NCBI RefSeq assembly: GCF_003331055.1
Contig: NZ_PUQD01000046.1
Location: 1 to 44,732 of the forward strand
Length of the DNA stretch: 44,732 nucleotides
Direction of reading: 5' to 3'
Origin: Pseudomonas sp. AFG_SD02_1510_Pfu_092
GTDB lineage: Bacteria > Pseudomonadota > Gammaproteobacteria > Pseudomonadales > Pseudomonadaceae
Part shown: piece after piece, positions 1-8,412 of the stretch
Position numbering within the stretch: position 1 is the first letter of the stretch
Layout of the letters: the number at the start of each line of letters is the position of its first letter
The notes under the pieces: generated by a model
Database searches by the model: none
The model's input: the letters and a program-made list of their open reading frames with translations, nothing else
What the model was told of the DNA's origin: nothing
Made by a program: the position numbers and the translations under genes

Positions 1-101
1 GCCGGGCCGCCGCTGGCCGACACCTCGCGGCCCCCCCCGTGTCCCCCGCCCCCGGGGGGGGGGGGGGGGGGCCCCGGGGGGGGGGGGCCACGCGGCCCCG
101 A
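1..101. other. Low-complexity G/C homopolymer contig end
   Basis: This stretch has an 18-base G run (54-71) and a 12-base G run (76-87) separated by C runs, and it codes for nothing plausible. It directly follows the holA stop codon. Such runs at a sequence edge are typical of low-quality short-read ends rather than genomic DNA, so the gene that would normally follow holA is not represented here. Confidence 0.75.
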
Positions 102-1139
102 TTACTCAGGGGGAAGCGCCAACCGCTGACCCGCCATCAACAGCGCCAACCGTGCCAGGCCAGTCCAGGGCGAGCCCTCGGCCTGCCCCTTGATCTGCGC
201 ATCGATACGCTGAGCATCCTGCAGCAACTGCGCCCAGCGTTGCGCCGACAGGCGCTGCAGGGCCTTGCTGACCAGTGGTCGGCGTTTGTCCCAGATCGGC
301 GGGCGGGCCTGGCTGAAGGCCTTGTCCAGCGGAACGCCCTGGCTGAACTGCTGGGCCAGCCCGGCCAGCTGGCGCAGCTCGCGGGCCAGGGCCCAGAGAA
401 TGACCGGTGGTTCCACGCCTTCGCCACGCAAGCCTTCGAGCATGCGCAGGGCATGCGCGGCTTCGCCGTTGAGAATGGCATCGACCAGGCCGAAGACATC
501 GAAGCGGGCGCTGTCGGCGACGGCGGCCTGTACGGTGTCTACGGTGACCTGGTTGCCTTCGGCGAGCAGCTTGAGCTTTTCGATCTCCTGCGCGGCAGCC
601 AGCAGGTTGCCTTCCACCCGCGCCGCGATCAGGTCGACGGCGTCGCGCTGTGCCGACAGGCCGGCCTGCTGCAGGCGCTGGTTGATCCACTGGGGCAGCT
701 GATGCACATCCACCGGCCAGATCTGAATGAACTGGCAATGGGCGCCTTCGATCAGGGCCTTGCCCCACTTGGTTTTCTGCGCGCTGCCGTCGAGCTTGGG
801 CAGGCTGACCAGCAACAAGGTGTCTTCGGCGGGCCTGGCGCAGTATTCCATCAGTGCCGCGGCGCCCTTGTCACCGGGCTTGCCCGAGGGCAGGCGCAGT
901 TCCAGCAGGCGGCGCTGAGCGAACAGCGACAGGCTGGCGCCGGCCTGCAGCAGCGTGCCCCAGTCGAAGTTGGCGTCGGCACTGAACACCTGGCGCTCGT
1001 CGAAGCCTTGCTGACGCGCGGCATTGCGGATGGCGTCGGCGGCTTCCTGGCACAGCAGCGGGTCGTCGCCGCTGACCACATAGACCGGTGCCAGGGCGCC
1101 TTGCAGGTGCTTGTTGAGTTGGGCGGCGGCGAGCTTCAT
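102..1139 (-). CDS. holA: DNA polymerase III subunit delta
   Basis: HolA is the delta subunit of the clamp-loader complex; it opens the beta sliding clamp so that it can be placed on primed DNA. The 345-residue product is the usual length. The N-terminal part begins with a typical MKLAAAQLNKHL start and a VYVVSGDDPLL segment, which belongs to the AAA+-like fold without a working Walker A motif, as expected for delta. The C-terminal helical part (about residues 215-345) contains the FDVFGLVDAILNG segment typical of the family. It is the last gene of the leuS-lptE-holA group on the minus strand, 39 bases after lptE, an order conserved in Pseudomonas and enterobacteria. The stop codon lies just inside the degraded window edge, so the C-terminus appears intact. 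Confidence 0.95.
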   Translation of the reverse strand: MKLAAAQLNKHLQGALAPVYVVSGDDPLLCQEAADAIRNAARQQGFDERQVFSADANFDWGTLLQAGASLSLFAQRRLLELRLPSGKPGDKGAAALMEYCARPAEDTLLLVSLPKLDGSAQKTKWGKALIEGAHCQFIQIWPVDVHQLPQWINQRLQQAGLSAQRDAVDLIAARVEGNLLAAAQEIEKLKLLAEGNQVTVDTVQAAVADSARFDVFGLVDAILNGEAAHALRMLEGLRGEGVEPPVILWALARELRQLAGLAQQFSQGVPLDKAFSQARPPIWDKRRPLVSKALQRLSAQRWAQLLQDAQRIDAQIKGQAEGSPWTGLARLALLMAGQRLALPPE

Positions 1140-1151
1140 GGCGAGCAGGCA

Positions 1152-1169
1152 GGGTACCCGAAGGTACCC
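1152..1169 (-). promoter_or_regulatory. Hairpin with UUCG loop between lptE and holA
   Basis: On the minus strand a GGGTACC / GGTACCC stem closes a TTCG tetraloop, extended by flanking GAGC/GCTC bases. It fills most of the 39-base gap between lptE and holA. It has no T-run, so it is not a classical terminator. It may slow 3' decay or separate translation of the two genes; that role is inference. Confidence 0.5.
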
Positions 1170-1178
1170 CGCTCGGGC

Positions 1179-1784
1179 TTAGTTGCCCGGTACTTCCAGT
1201 GGCGACTGCTGAGGCGTTTCGGCCTGCTGGCGGCGCGCGGCCTCCAGTGCGGCGGCTTCGGCCTTGGCGCGTTCGTCGGCTTGACGCTGCAGTTCGTCCA
1301 GCTGGGACGGGGTCAGCATCTGCAGGCGAACGATCATGGCGTTGACCAGGTCGCGACGCATTTCTTCGCGGGCGCGGTTGGCTTCCTGCTCGGAACCGGT
1401 GATGTTCGAGCCGTCACGCAGGTAGATCTTGCGCACTTCCAGCTTGTCGCTCATCAGCTCCAGGTTGTTCAGGCCCTGGATGCTGTAGTTCAGCACGGTG
1501 GTCAGCTCGTACTCGGCGGTACGGTTGCCACTGTTGTAGGTGGCCGAGCGCTCGCGCTCCTGCTCGTTGGTCAGCACCAGGCGGTACGGTGCGCCGGCAT
1601 GCACGTTGACGCCGCTGCGCTCCAGTACTTCACGCAGCTGAACCACGGTCGGGCCGTAGGCGTTGCGTGCGCTGACGTCCATTTCCTTGACGCTCAGCTC
1701 GGTAGAGCCGGTGCCGCGCAGCTGGAAACCGCAGGCGCTGAGCATGACCGCCAGGCCGATTACCAGCAAATTGCGTTTGATCAT
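1179..1784 (-). CDS. lptE: LPS-assembly lipoprotein LptE
   Basis: LptE is the outer-membrane lipoprotein that plugs LptD and helps insert lipopolysaccharide into the outer leaflet. The start at 1784 gives MIKRNLLVIGLAVMLSACGF, a lipoprotein signal peptide with an LSAC lipobox (Cys about residue 18), preceded by a GGGAG ribosome site. The reading frame stays open further upstream, but those residues have no family resemblance and overlap leuS. The mature part has the usual LptE pattern (FQLRGTG near the start, conserved YxL and RxxLRD-type segments). The 201-residue product ends in an Ala/Gln/Glu-rich tail (about 165-201) that probably forms a charged helix. It sits 61 bases downstream of leuS and upstream of holA on the same strand. 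Confidence 0.93.
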   Translation of the reverse strand: MIKRNLLVIGLAVMLSACGFQLRGTGSTELSVKEMDVSARNAYGPTVVQLREVLERSGVNVHAGAPYRLVLTNEQERERSATYNSGNRTAEYELTTVLNYSIQGLNNLELMSDKLEVRKIYLRDGSNITGSEQEANRAREEMRRDLVNAMIVRLQMLTPSQLDELQRQADERAKAEAAALEAARRQQAETPQQSPLEVPGN

Positions 1785-1810
1785 GTTGTTGCTCCCTTGT
1801 GGGCCTGTTC

Positions 1811-1839
1811 CGCCCGCCCGCGGTGGCTGCGGGCGGGCG
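1811..1839 (-). promoter_or_regulatory. Strong GC hairpin between leuS and lptE
   Basis: An 11-base perfect inverted repeat (CGCCCGCCCGC ... GCGGGCGGGCG) with a 7-base loop lies between the leuS stop and the lptE start. There is no T-run on either side. It may pause polymerase, block exonucleases or change the ratio of leuS to lptE-holA mRNA; the structure is visible and the role is inferred. Confidence 0.55.
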
Positions 1840-1845
1840 TTGCCA

Positions 1846-4452
1846 TCAGTTGGCGACGATGTTGACCAGTTTGCCCGGTACCACGATGACCTTGCGGATG
1901 GCCAGGCCGTCGATGAAGCGCAGGACGTTCTCGTTGCTGCGCGCGGCGGCTTCGACTTCTTCGCGGCTGGCGGCGGCCGGCATTTCGACCTGGCCACGCA
2001 GCTTGCCGTTGACCTGCACCACCAGGGTGACGGTGTCCTGCACCAGCGCTGTCTCGTCGACGGCTGGCCAGCCGGCGTCGATCACGGCCTGATCATGGCC
2101 CAGCTGCTTCCACAGTTCGTGGGAGATGTGCGGGGTGATCGGTGCCAGCAGCAGGGTCACGGCCTCGAGGCCCTCCTGCAGCAGGGCGCGGTCCTGTGCG
2201 GTGGCTTGCGGGGCCTTTTCCAGCACGTTCATCACGGTCATCACCTGGGCGATGGCGGTGTTGAACTTGTGGAACTGGCCGACGTCGGTGCTGGCCTGCT
2301 TGATGGCGGCGTGGATGGCGCGGCGAATCACCTTCTGCGCGTCGTCCAGGGCGGCGACATCCAGCTTGCCCGGCAGGCCCTGGCTGACGTGAGCCTGGGC
2401 CAGGCGCCAGACGCGGCGCAGGAAGCGGCTGGCGCCTTCGACGCCGGAGTCGGACCATTCCAGGCTCGCGTCAGGTGGCGAGGCGAACATCATGAACAGG
2501 CGGCAGGTGTCGGCGCCGTACTGGTCGATCATCGACTGTGGGTCGACGCCGTTGTTCTTCGACTTCGACATCTTCTCGGTGCCACCGATTTCCACCGGCA
2601 GGCCGTCGGTCTTCAGGCGGGCGCCAATGATCTTGGCCTTGGCATCGCGTTCGATTTCGACGTCGGCCGGGTTGAACCAGTCCTTGCCGCCGTTGCTGGC
2701 GACGCGGTAGTAGGTATCGGCCACCACCATGCCCTGGGTCAGCAGGTTCTTGAACGGCTCGTTCGAGGTGACCAGGCCTTCGTCACGCATCAATTTGTGG
2801 AAGAAGCGCGCGTACAGCAGGTGCAGAATGGCGTGCTCGATACCGCCGATGTACTGGTCGACCGGCAACCAGTGGTTGGCCGCTTTCGGGTCGACCATGC
2901 CACCTTGGTAGTTCGGCGAGGCGTAGCGGGCGAAGTACCAGGACGACTCGACGAAAGTGTCCATGGTGTCGGTTTCGCGCTTGGCCGCAGTGCCGCATTT
3001 CGGGCAGCTGCACGCGTAGAACTCGGGCATGCGCGCCAGTGGCGAACCGGCACCGTCCGGCACCACGTTCTCCGGCAGGGTGACCGGCAGCTGGTCTTCC
3101 GGCACCGGTACGTCGCCGCAGGACGGGCAGTGAATGATCGGGATCGGGCAGCCCCAGTAGCGCTGGCGGCTGATGCCCCAGTCGCGCAGGCGGAACTGGG
3201 TACGCGACTTGCCCAGTTCCTTGCGGATCAGGGCGGCTTCGATGGCGTCGAAGGCACCGGCAAAGTCCAGGCCGTCGAATTCGCCGGAGTTGATCAGTTG
3301 GCCATGTTCGCCATAGGCGGCCAGCCACTCGCTGCCGACTTCATCGCCAGCGCTGGTGCGTACCACGGCCTTGACCGGCAGGTTGTACTTGTGGGCGAAC
3401 TCGAAGTCGCGCTCGTCGTGGGCCGGTACGGCCATCACGGCGCCATCGCCGTAGTGCATCAGCACGTAGTTGGCGACCCAGACCGGCAGCTTCTCGCCGG
3501 TCAGCGGGTGCTCGACCAGCAGGGAAGTGGCCATGCCCTTCTTCTCCTGGGTGGCCATGTCGGCTTCGGCGACGCTGCCGCTCTTGCACTCGTCGATGAA
3601 GGCCTGCAGCGCCGGGTTGCCCTGGGCGGCCTGGGTGGCCAGCGGGTGCTCGGCGGCGACCGCCACGTAGGTGGCGCCCATCAGCGTGTCGGGACGGGTG
3701 GTGAAGACCTTGAGGGTGCCGGCATGACCGATGCTGGCCTGGTCGTACGGGAACTGCACTTCCATGCCGCGCGACTTGCCGATCCAGTTGCGCTGCATGG
3801 TCTTGACCTGTTCAGGCCAGCCCGGCAGCTCGTCGAGGCTTTCCAGCAGCTCGTCGGCGTAGTCGGTGATGCGGAAGTAGTACATCGGGATTTCGCGCTT
3901 CTCGATCAGCGCGCCCGAACGCCAGCCACGGCCGTCGATGACCTGCTCGTTGGCCAGTACGGTCTGGTCCGCCGGGTCCCAGTTCACGGTGCCGTTCTTG
4001 CGGTAGATGATGCCTTTCTCGAACAGGCGGGTGAACAGCCACTGCTCCCAACGGTAGTAGTCGGGCTTGCAGGTGGTGACTTCACGCGCCCAGTCGATGG
4101 CCAGGCCCAGGCTCTTGAGCTGGGTCTTCATGTAATCGATGTTTTCGTACGTCCACTTGGCCGGGGCGACGTTGTTCTTCATCGCCGCGTTTTCCGCAGG
4201 CATGCCGAAAGCGTCCCAGCCCATTGGCTGCAGGACGTTCTTGCCCAGCATGCGCTGGTAGCGGGCAATCACATCACCGATGGTGTAGTTGCGCACGTGG
4301 CCCATGTGTAGCTTGCCGCTCGGGTACGGGAACATCGACAGGCAGTAGTAGGTGTCCTTGCCTGGCTGTTCGGTAACAGCGAACGATTGTTGCTCGTCCC
4401 AGAATTTCTGGGCGGCGGCTTCGATATCACGGGGCGTGTATTGTTCGTGCAT
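1846..4452 (-). CDS. leuS: Leucine--tRNA ligase
   Basis: LeuS is a class I aminoacyl-tRNA synthetase that charges tRNA-Leu with leucine in the cytoplasm. The 868-residue product has the HIGH-type motif HMGH at residues 49-52 and the KMSKS loop at 627-631. The CP1 editing domain lies between them, followed by the anticodon-binding and C-terminal domains. A zinc-knuckle-like CPSCG ... CSCPKCG pair lies in the central part. The start MHEQYTPRDIEAAAQKFW at 4452 matches the family; 38 extra upstream codons are open but lack a family pattern. It is the first gene of the minus-strand group leuS-lptE-holA. Confidence 0.98.
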   Translation of the reverse strand: MHEQYTPRDIEAAAQKFWDEQQSFAVTEQPGKDTYYCLSMFPYPSGKLHMGHVRNYTIGDVIARYQRMLGKNVLQPMGWDAFGMPAENAAMKNNVAPAKWTYENIDYMKTQLKSLGLAIDWAREVTTCKPDYYRWEQWLFTRLFEKGIIYRKNGTVNWDPADQTVLANEQVIDGRGWRSGALIEKREIPMYYFRITDYADELLESLDELPGWPEQVKTMQRNWIGKSRGMEVQFPYDQASIGHAGTLKVFTTRPDTLMGATYVAVAAEHPLATQAAQGNPALQAFIDECKSGSVAEADMATQEKKGMATSLLVEHPLTGEKLPVWVANYVLMHYGDGAVMAVPAHDERDFEFAHKYNLPVKAVVRTSAGDEVGSEWLAAYGEHGQLINSGEFDGLDFAGAFDAIEAALIRKELGKSRTQFRLRDWGISRQRYWGCPIPIIHCPSCGDVPVPEDQLPVTLPENVVPDGAGSPLARMPEFYACSCPKCGTAAKRETDTMDTFVESSWYFARYASPNYQGGMVDPKAANHWLPVDQYIGGIEHAILHLLYARFFHKLMRDEGLVTSNEPFKNLLTQGMVVADTYYRVASNGGKDWFNPADVEIERDAKAKIIGARLKTDGLPVEIGGTEKMSKSKNNGVDPQSMIDQYGADTCRLFMMFASPPDASLEWSDSGVEGASRFLRRVWRLAQAHVSQGLPGKLDVAALDDAQKVIRRAIHAAIKQASTDVGQFHKFNTAIAQVMTVMNVLEKAPQATAQDRALLQEGLEAVTLLLAPITPHISHELWKQLGHDQAVIDAGWPAVDETALVQDTVTLVVQVNGKLRGQVEMPAAASREEVEAAARSNENVLRFIDGLAIRKVIVVPGKLVNIVAN

Positions 4453-4679
4453 GGCTACTTTTTGCTGAGAGGGAAGAGACCTTGTTCCAGGCAGCGGAAC
4501 CTCGCTGCGTCCGGCACTCCGGTGTCGTTTAGAGTGAACGCCGTAGCATACAGCAGCGCCGCGCATCGTGGGAAACCTTCGTTGCGAATGCCCGCTGGTC
4601 GCGGCACACGGCTGCTTTTTGCAACGACGCTAAGCTCAGGTGTGGGGGGAGATATTCTTATCTTCAATGAGGTGAACGG

Positions 4680-4994
4680 ATGGGAGATACGCAGCTACCC
4701 GCAATCAGACCGGAGCTATACGAACGCCTGATCGACCGGCTTGGCCTGGCACTGGAAGTGGCCAGGACCTCGGTACGATTGCGCGACGAGATGCCAGCCG
4801 AGCTGGAGTTGCGTGGCCTGAGCCACGCAGAGTTCGAAGTGATCAAGGCCTACCTGGAATCCCTTCCGGAGCGCCACGATGCTGCTGTCGGCAGTTACCC
4901 ACAAGCGGAGCCGACATCGGCCAAGATCATCTGGCTGAAGGACAAGAAACGCCCCGCCAGTACGGCGAGATCCAGGACGCTGCCACATCGCTAG
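4680..4994 (+). CDS. Hypothetical protein, 104 residues
   Basis: I do not recognise a named family. The gene is well supported as coding: a GAGGTGA ribosome site ends five bases before the ATG, and the gene is divergent from leuS with its own upstream region. The product is soluble and mostly helical, with acidic stretches (about residues 10-65) and a basic C-terminus (about 85-104). There is no signal peptide, membrane segment or cysteine pair. It is followed after 136 bases by the YdcF-like gene on the same strand. No function can be proposed from sequence alone. Confidence 0.7.
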   Translation: MGDTQLPAIRPELYERLIDRLGLALEVARTSVRLRDEMPAELELRGLSHAEFEVIKAYLESLPERHDAAVGSYPQAEPTSAKIIWLKDKKRPASTARSRTLPHR

Positions 4995-5130
4995 CCGTTC
5001 AGGACGCCAGGCGCAGGCTATCGCGCGCCGGTTCTTCAATATCATCACAGCTCAGGATCGACGCCGGCCATCCCCTTGTTGACCGGCGTCGATCCACTTA
5101 GGCTGCACGCCTGCCAAGGAGGTGTAGCCG

Positions 5131-5892
5131 ATGCCGATCCGATTTTTCATCAAACAATGGCTGATGCCGCCGGGCGTGCTCTTTCTGCTACTGCTTCTGG
5201 CGTGGTGGTTGCGCAGCCGGCGGCCGCGGCTGGCGGCGCTGTGTTTTGCCGCAGGGCTGGGCGGCCTGTGGCTGATGAGCCTGCCGCTGGTGGTGCAGGA
5301 AACCGCTCGGCTGCTGGAGACCGAGCCGCCGCTGGCGGTGAATGACTGGCCGGGCCTTGCCAGCCGGGCAGATGCCATCGTGGTGCTGGGCGCGGGGCGA
5401 GAACGTGGCGACCCGGCCTGGGGCGGCAGCGACCAGCCGACGGCCACGGCGCTGGAGCGCATGCGCTTTGCTGCGCGGCTGGCCAAGGCGTCGGGTTTGC
5501 CGGTGCTGACCAGTGGCGGGCTGCACTACGGCACGCCACCGAGCGAGGCGCGCTTGATGGCTGATCGCTTGCAGGAAGACTTCGCGGTTGCGGTGAAGTG
5601 GCGCGAAGAAGCCAGCCGCACCACTTGGGAAAACGCCCAGCTGAGCGCGAAGGTGCTGCAGCCGTTGGGCATTCGCCGGGTGGTGGTGGTGACTCAGGCC
5701 TGGCACATGCAGCGCTCGCGCTGGAGCTTCGAGCGGGCGGGGTTCGAGGTGGTACCGGCGCCGGTGGGGTTCCTCGGCCGTGAGCATGCGCGGCCGTTTG
5801 GCGGGTTGCTGCCGGAGAGCCGGGCCATGTGGCAGAGCGGGCAGTTGTTCAATGAAGTGGTGGGGTTGGTGGGGTATCGGCTGTTCTACTGA
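5131..5892 (+). CDS. YdcF/ElyC family DUF218 membrane protein
   Basis: This is a DUF218-family protein of the YdcF/SanA/ElyC type. In enterobacteria, ElyC affects undecaprenyl-carrier metabolism and envelope integrity, but the biochemical activity is not settled. Two hydrophobic N-terminal segments (about residues 12-27 and 33-52) anchor the protein. The DUF218 domain starts at DAIVVLGAG (81-89) and includes the TSGG and VVVVTQAWHMQRS segments typical of the family. A near-ideal AAGGAGGTG ribosome site precedes the ATG. It converges on lnt, with a REP pair in between. Assignment to ElyC rather than another DUF218 branch is uncertain. Confidence 0.85.
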   Translation: MPIRFFIKQWLMPPGVLFLLLLLAWWLRSRRPRLAALCFAAGLGGLWLMSLPLVVQETARLLETEPPLAVNDWPGLASRADAIVVLGAGRERGDPAWGGSDQPTATALERMRFAARLAKASGLPVLTSGGLHYGTPPSEARLMADRLQEDFAVAVKWREEASRTTWENAQLSAKVLQPLGIRRVVVVTQAWHMQRSRWSFERAGFEVVPAPVGFLGREHARPFGGLLPESRAMWQSGQLFNEVVGLVGYRLFY

Positions 5893-5900
5893 GCCTGCTA

Positions 5901-6015
5901 CTGCCTGTACCGACCTCTTCGCGGGTGAACCCGCTCCCACAGGATTTCCACAAGCTTCGAGAGCGGTGGAGCACCTGTGGGAGCGGGTTTACCCGCGAAG
6001 AGGCCGGTACAGGCG
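5901..6015. repeat. Inverted REP pair (BIME)
   Basis: Two REP units in opposite orientation (CTCTTCGCGGGTGAACCCGC and its near mirror copy) are separated by about 35 bases. Both carry the CTCCCACAG / CTGTGGGAG end. The pair sits between the convergent ydcF-like and lnt genes, where it can act as a bidirectional transcription or decay barrier. Confidence 0.9.
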
Positions 6016-6021
6016 GCATCA

Positions 6022-7539
6022 TCAGACAGTTTTGGCAATGCGCCCCGCCAGCAACGCCCAGCCCAGCAGCAGCGCGCAGACAATCGCCAGCGGCCACGAC
6101 CGCCATTGCAGGTACGGCGTCAGTTGCTGCATCGGCACCACCTCGCCATACAGCACCGCCTGCTGGAACTGGGGAATCTGCGTGGTAATGCGGCCAAACG
6201 GGTCGATCAGTGCGGTGACGCCGTTGTTGGTGGCGCGGATCATCCAGCGCCCGGCTTCCAGCGCCCGCATCTGTGCCATCTGCAGGTGCTGCAGCGGGCC
6301 GATCGAGGTGCCGAACCAGGTGTCGTTGCTGATGGTCAGCAGCAGGTCGCTGCGCGCCGCCAGGCCGGCGGCGAACTCGGGGTAGACCACCTCGTAGCAA
6401 ATGTACGGTGCGATCTGGTAGCCCTTGGCCTGCAGCAGCGGCTGGTCTTCCGGCCCGCGGGCGAAGTCCGACATGGGCAGGTTGAAGAACTCGATGGCGC
6501 CACGCAGCATGTCCTGCAGTGGGACGTACTCGCCAAACGGCACCAGCTTCTGCTTGAGGTAGGTGCCATCGCCTTCGCCGGTGACGGTGATGCCGTTGTA
6601 GTAGCGACGCTGATGATGCACCACTTCACGTACTGGCACCCCGGTGATCAGCGCCGAATGCCGCTCGGCGGCGAAGCGCCCCATCACATCGATGTAGCCC
6701 TGGGCCTGGTCCTTGAGCACCGGTACTGCGGTTTCCGGCCAGACCAGCAGGTCTACCGGCCGCGAGCTGAAACTCAGGTCCCGGTACAGCGCCAGTTGCG
6801 CGTCGATGTGTGCCGGGTCCCATTTCAGGTCCTGCTCGACGTTGCCCTGGATCGCCGCCACTTTCAGCGGCTCACCGGCCGGCGTGGTCCAGGCATGGCC
6901 CTTCAGCGCCAGGCCCAGCCCCCACGGCGCCAGCAACAGCAGGCAGGCGACCGCCAGGAACGACGGGCGCGCGCGCAGGCGGTGCAGGTTGCACAGCAGG
7001 GCGGCGGTCAGGGCCAGGGCAAAGGAGACCAGCCACACGCCGCCCAGCGGTGCCAGCCCGGCCAGCGGGCCGTCCAGCTGGCTGTAGCCGGCATACAGCC
7101 AGGGGAACCCGGTCAGGAACCAACCGCGGAAGGCTTCTTGCACCAGCCAAAGGGCAGCGAAGCACAGGGCATCGGCCAGTGGCGCCTCGCTGCGCCGCAG
7201 CCAGCGCGCCCACAGCCAGGTGGGCAGGGCGAAGAACCACGCCAGCGCGGCGAAGAACGCCAGCAGCAACAGGATCGCCAACAGCGGCGAAGCGCCGCCG
7301 TAGGTATTCATGCTGACGTAGATCCACCAGGTGCCGGCGCCATACAGGCCAAAGCCGAACCACCAGCCACGCCACATGGCCTGGCGCGGGCTGAGCTCGC
7401 GCAGGCCAAGGTAGAGCAGGGCGATGGACAGGATGGCCAGCGGCCAGATGTCGAACGGCGCCAGGGCCAGGAGGGTGGAGGCACCGGCCGCCAGGGCCAG
7501 CAGGTTACCGGGCCAGCCGGGGCGGGTGATCCAACGCAT
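6022..7539 (-). CDS. lnt: Apolipoprotein N-acyltransferase
   Basis: Lnt transfers an acyl chain from phospholipid to the N-terminal cysteine of lipoproteins in the inner membrane, the last step before Lol sorting. The 505-residue protein has about six N-terminal membrane segments (roughly residues 12-210) and a periplasmic nitrilase-like domain after that. The expected catalytic residues are visible: Glu269 in LLVWPETAVP, Lys329 in TYLKQKLVPFGEY and Cys381 in APYICYEVVYPE. It follows corC by 8 bases on the minus strand, in the conserved ybeZ-ybeY-corC-lnt order, and is probably co-transcribed with it. Confidence 0.97.
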   Translation of the reverse strand: MRWITRPGWPGNLLALAAGASTLLALAPFDIWPLAILSIALLYLGLRELSPRQAMWRGWWFGFGLYGAGTWWIYVSMNTYGGASPLLAILLLLAFFAALAWFFALPTWLWARWLRRSEAPLADALCFAALWLVQEAFRGWFLTGFPWLYAGYSQLDGPLAGLAPLGGVWLVSFALALTAALLCNLHRLRARPSFLAVACLLLLAPWGLGLALKGHAWTTPAGEPLKVAAIQGNVEQDLKWDPAHIDAQLALYRDLSFSSRPVDLLVWPETAVPVLKDQAQGYIDVMGRFAAERHSALITGVPVREVVHHQRRYYNGITVTGEGDGTYLKQKLVPFGEYVPLQDMLRGAIEFFNLPMSDFARGPEDQPLLQAKGYQIAPYICYEVVYPEFAAGLAARSDLLLTISNDTWFGTSIGPLQHLQMAQMRALEAGRWMIRATNNGVTALIDPFGRITTQIPQFQQAVLYGEVVPMQQLTPYLQWRSWPLAIVCALLLGWALLAGRIAKTV

Positions 7540-7547
7540 GTTTGTCC

Positions 7548-8387
7548 TTAACGGGTGATCGGTGTCAGGCGCAGCAAGTGTATCCGCCGGCTGTCGGCGT
7601 TGAGAATACGGAACTTGTAAGGCCCGATCTCGGTGGTTTCGTTGCGCTTGGGCAGGTGGCCGAAGGCGCTCATCACCAGGCCGCCAACCGTGTCGAATTC
7701 GTCATCGGAGAATTCGCTGTCGAAGAACTCGTTGAAGTTCTCGATCGGGGTAAGCGCCTTGACCAGGAAATCACCGCTGGGCAGCGGCTTGATGTAGCTG
7801 TCTTCCTCGACATCGTGCTCGTCCTCGATGTCGCCGACGATCTGCTCCAGCACGTCCTCGATGGTCACCAGGCCGGCCACGCCGCCGTATTCGTCGATGA
7901 CGATGGCCATGTGGTTGTGGTTGGCGCGAAACTCGCGCAGCAGCACGTTCAGGCGCTTGGACTCGGGCACGAAGGTGGCCGGGCGCAGCAGGTCCTTGAT
8001 GTTGAAGCTGTCGCCGTTCTCCTTGAGGATCAACGGCAGCAGGTCCTTGGCGAGCAGGATGCCGAGCACATCGTCGTGGCTTTCGCCGATTACCGGGTAG
8101 CGCGAGTGCGCTGCGTCGATCACCGCCGGCAGGAACTCGCGCGGCGACTGGCTGGCCTTGATGCTGATCATCTGCGAACGCGGGACCATGATGTCGCGCA
8201 CCTGCAGGTCGGCTACCTGGATGGCGCCTTCGACGATGGTCAGCGCTTCGCTGTCCAGCAATTTGTTCTGATGGGCTTCGCGCAGCAGCTCGAGGAGCTC
8301 CTGGCGGTTTTTCGGCTCATGGGCAAAAGCCTGGGTCAGTTTACCCAGCCAGGACTTCTGCCCGTTGCTCGATCGATCTTCGCTCAT
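7548..8387 (-). CDS. corC: CorC/YbeX family CBS-domain protein
   Basis: CorC (YbeX) proteins have paired CBS domains plus a C-terminal CorC_HlyC domain. They are linked to magnesium/cobalt efflux and, in enterobacteria, to ribosome-related phenotypes. The start at 8387 gives MSEDRSSNGQK and a 279-residue product; upstream codons open in this frame overlap ybeY and are not family-like. The first CBS domain covers about VRDIMVPRSQMI to LLAKDLLPLI. The second covers the FRANHNHMAIVIDEYGG ... TIEDVLEQIVGDIEDE segment, and the C-terminal domain follows. No transmembrane segments are seen, so this is the short soluble form. It lies 25 bases after ybeY and 8 bases before lnt. Confidence 0.93.
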   Translation of the reverse strand: MSEDRSSNGQKSWLGKLTQAFAHEPKNRQELLELLREAHQNKLLDSEALTIVEGAIQVADLQVRDIMVPRSQMISIKASQSPREFLPAVIDAAHSRYPVIGESHDDVLGILLAKDLLPLILKENGDSFNIKDLLRPATFVPESKRLNVLLREFRANHNHMAIVIDEYGGVAGLVTIEDVLEQIVGDIEDEHDVEEDSYIKPLPSGDFLVKALTPIENFNEFFDSEFSDDEFDTVGGLVMSAFGHLPKRNETTEIGPYKFRILNADSRRIHLLRLTPITR

Positions 8388-8412
8388 GGCGGTTCTCGTG
8401 ATCCTTCGTGTA

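Noticed and set aside
39..4311. Long plus-strand reading frames of 608 and 882 codons (39-1865 and 1663-4311).
   Set aside because: They are antisense to holA, lptE and leuS, have no family pattern, and arise from the high G+C third-codon bias; the first also runs through the poly-G edge.
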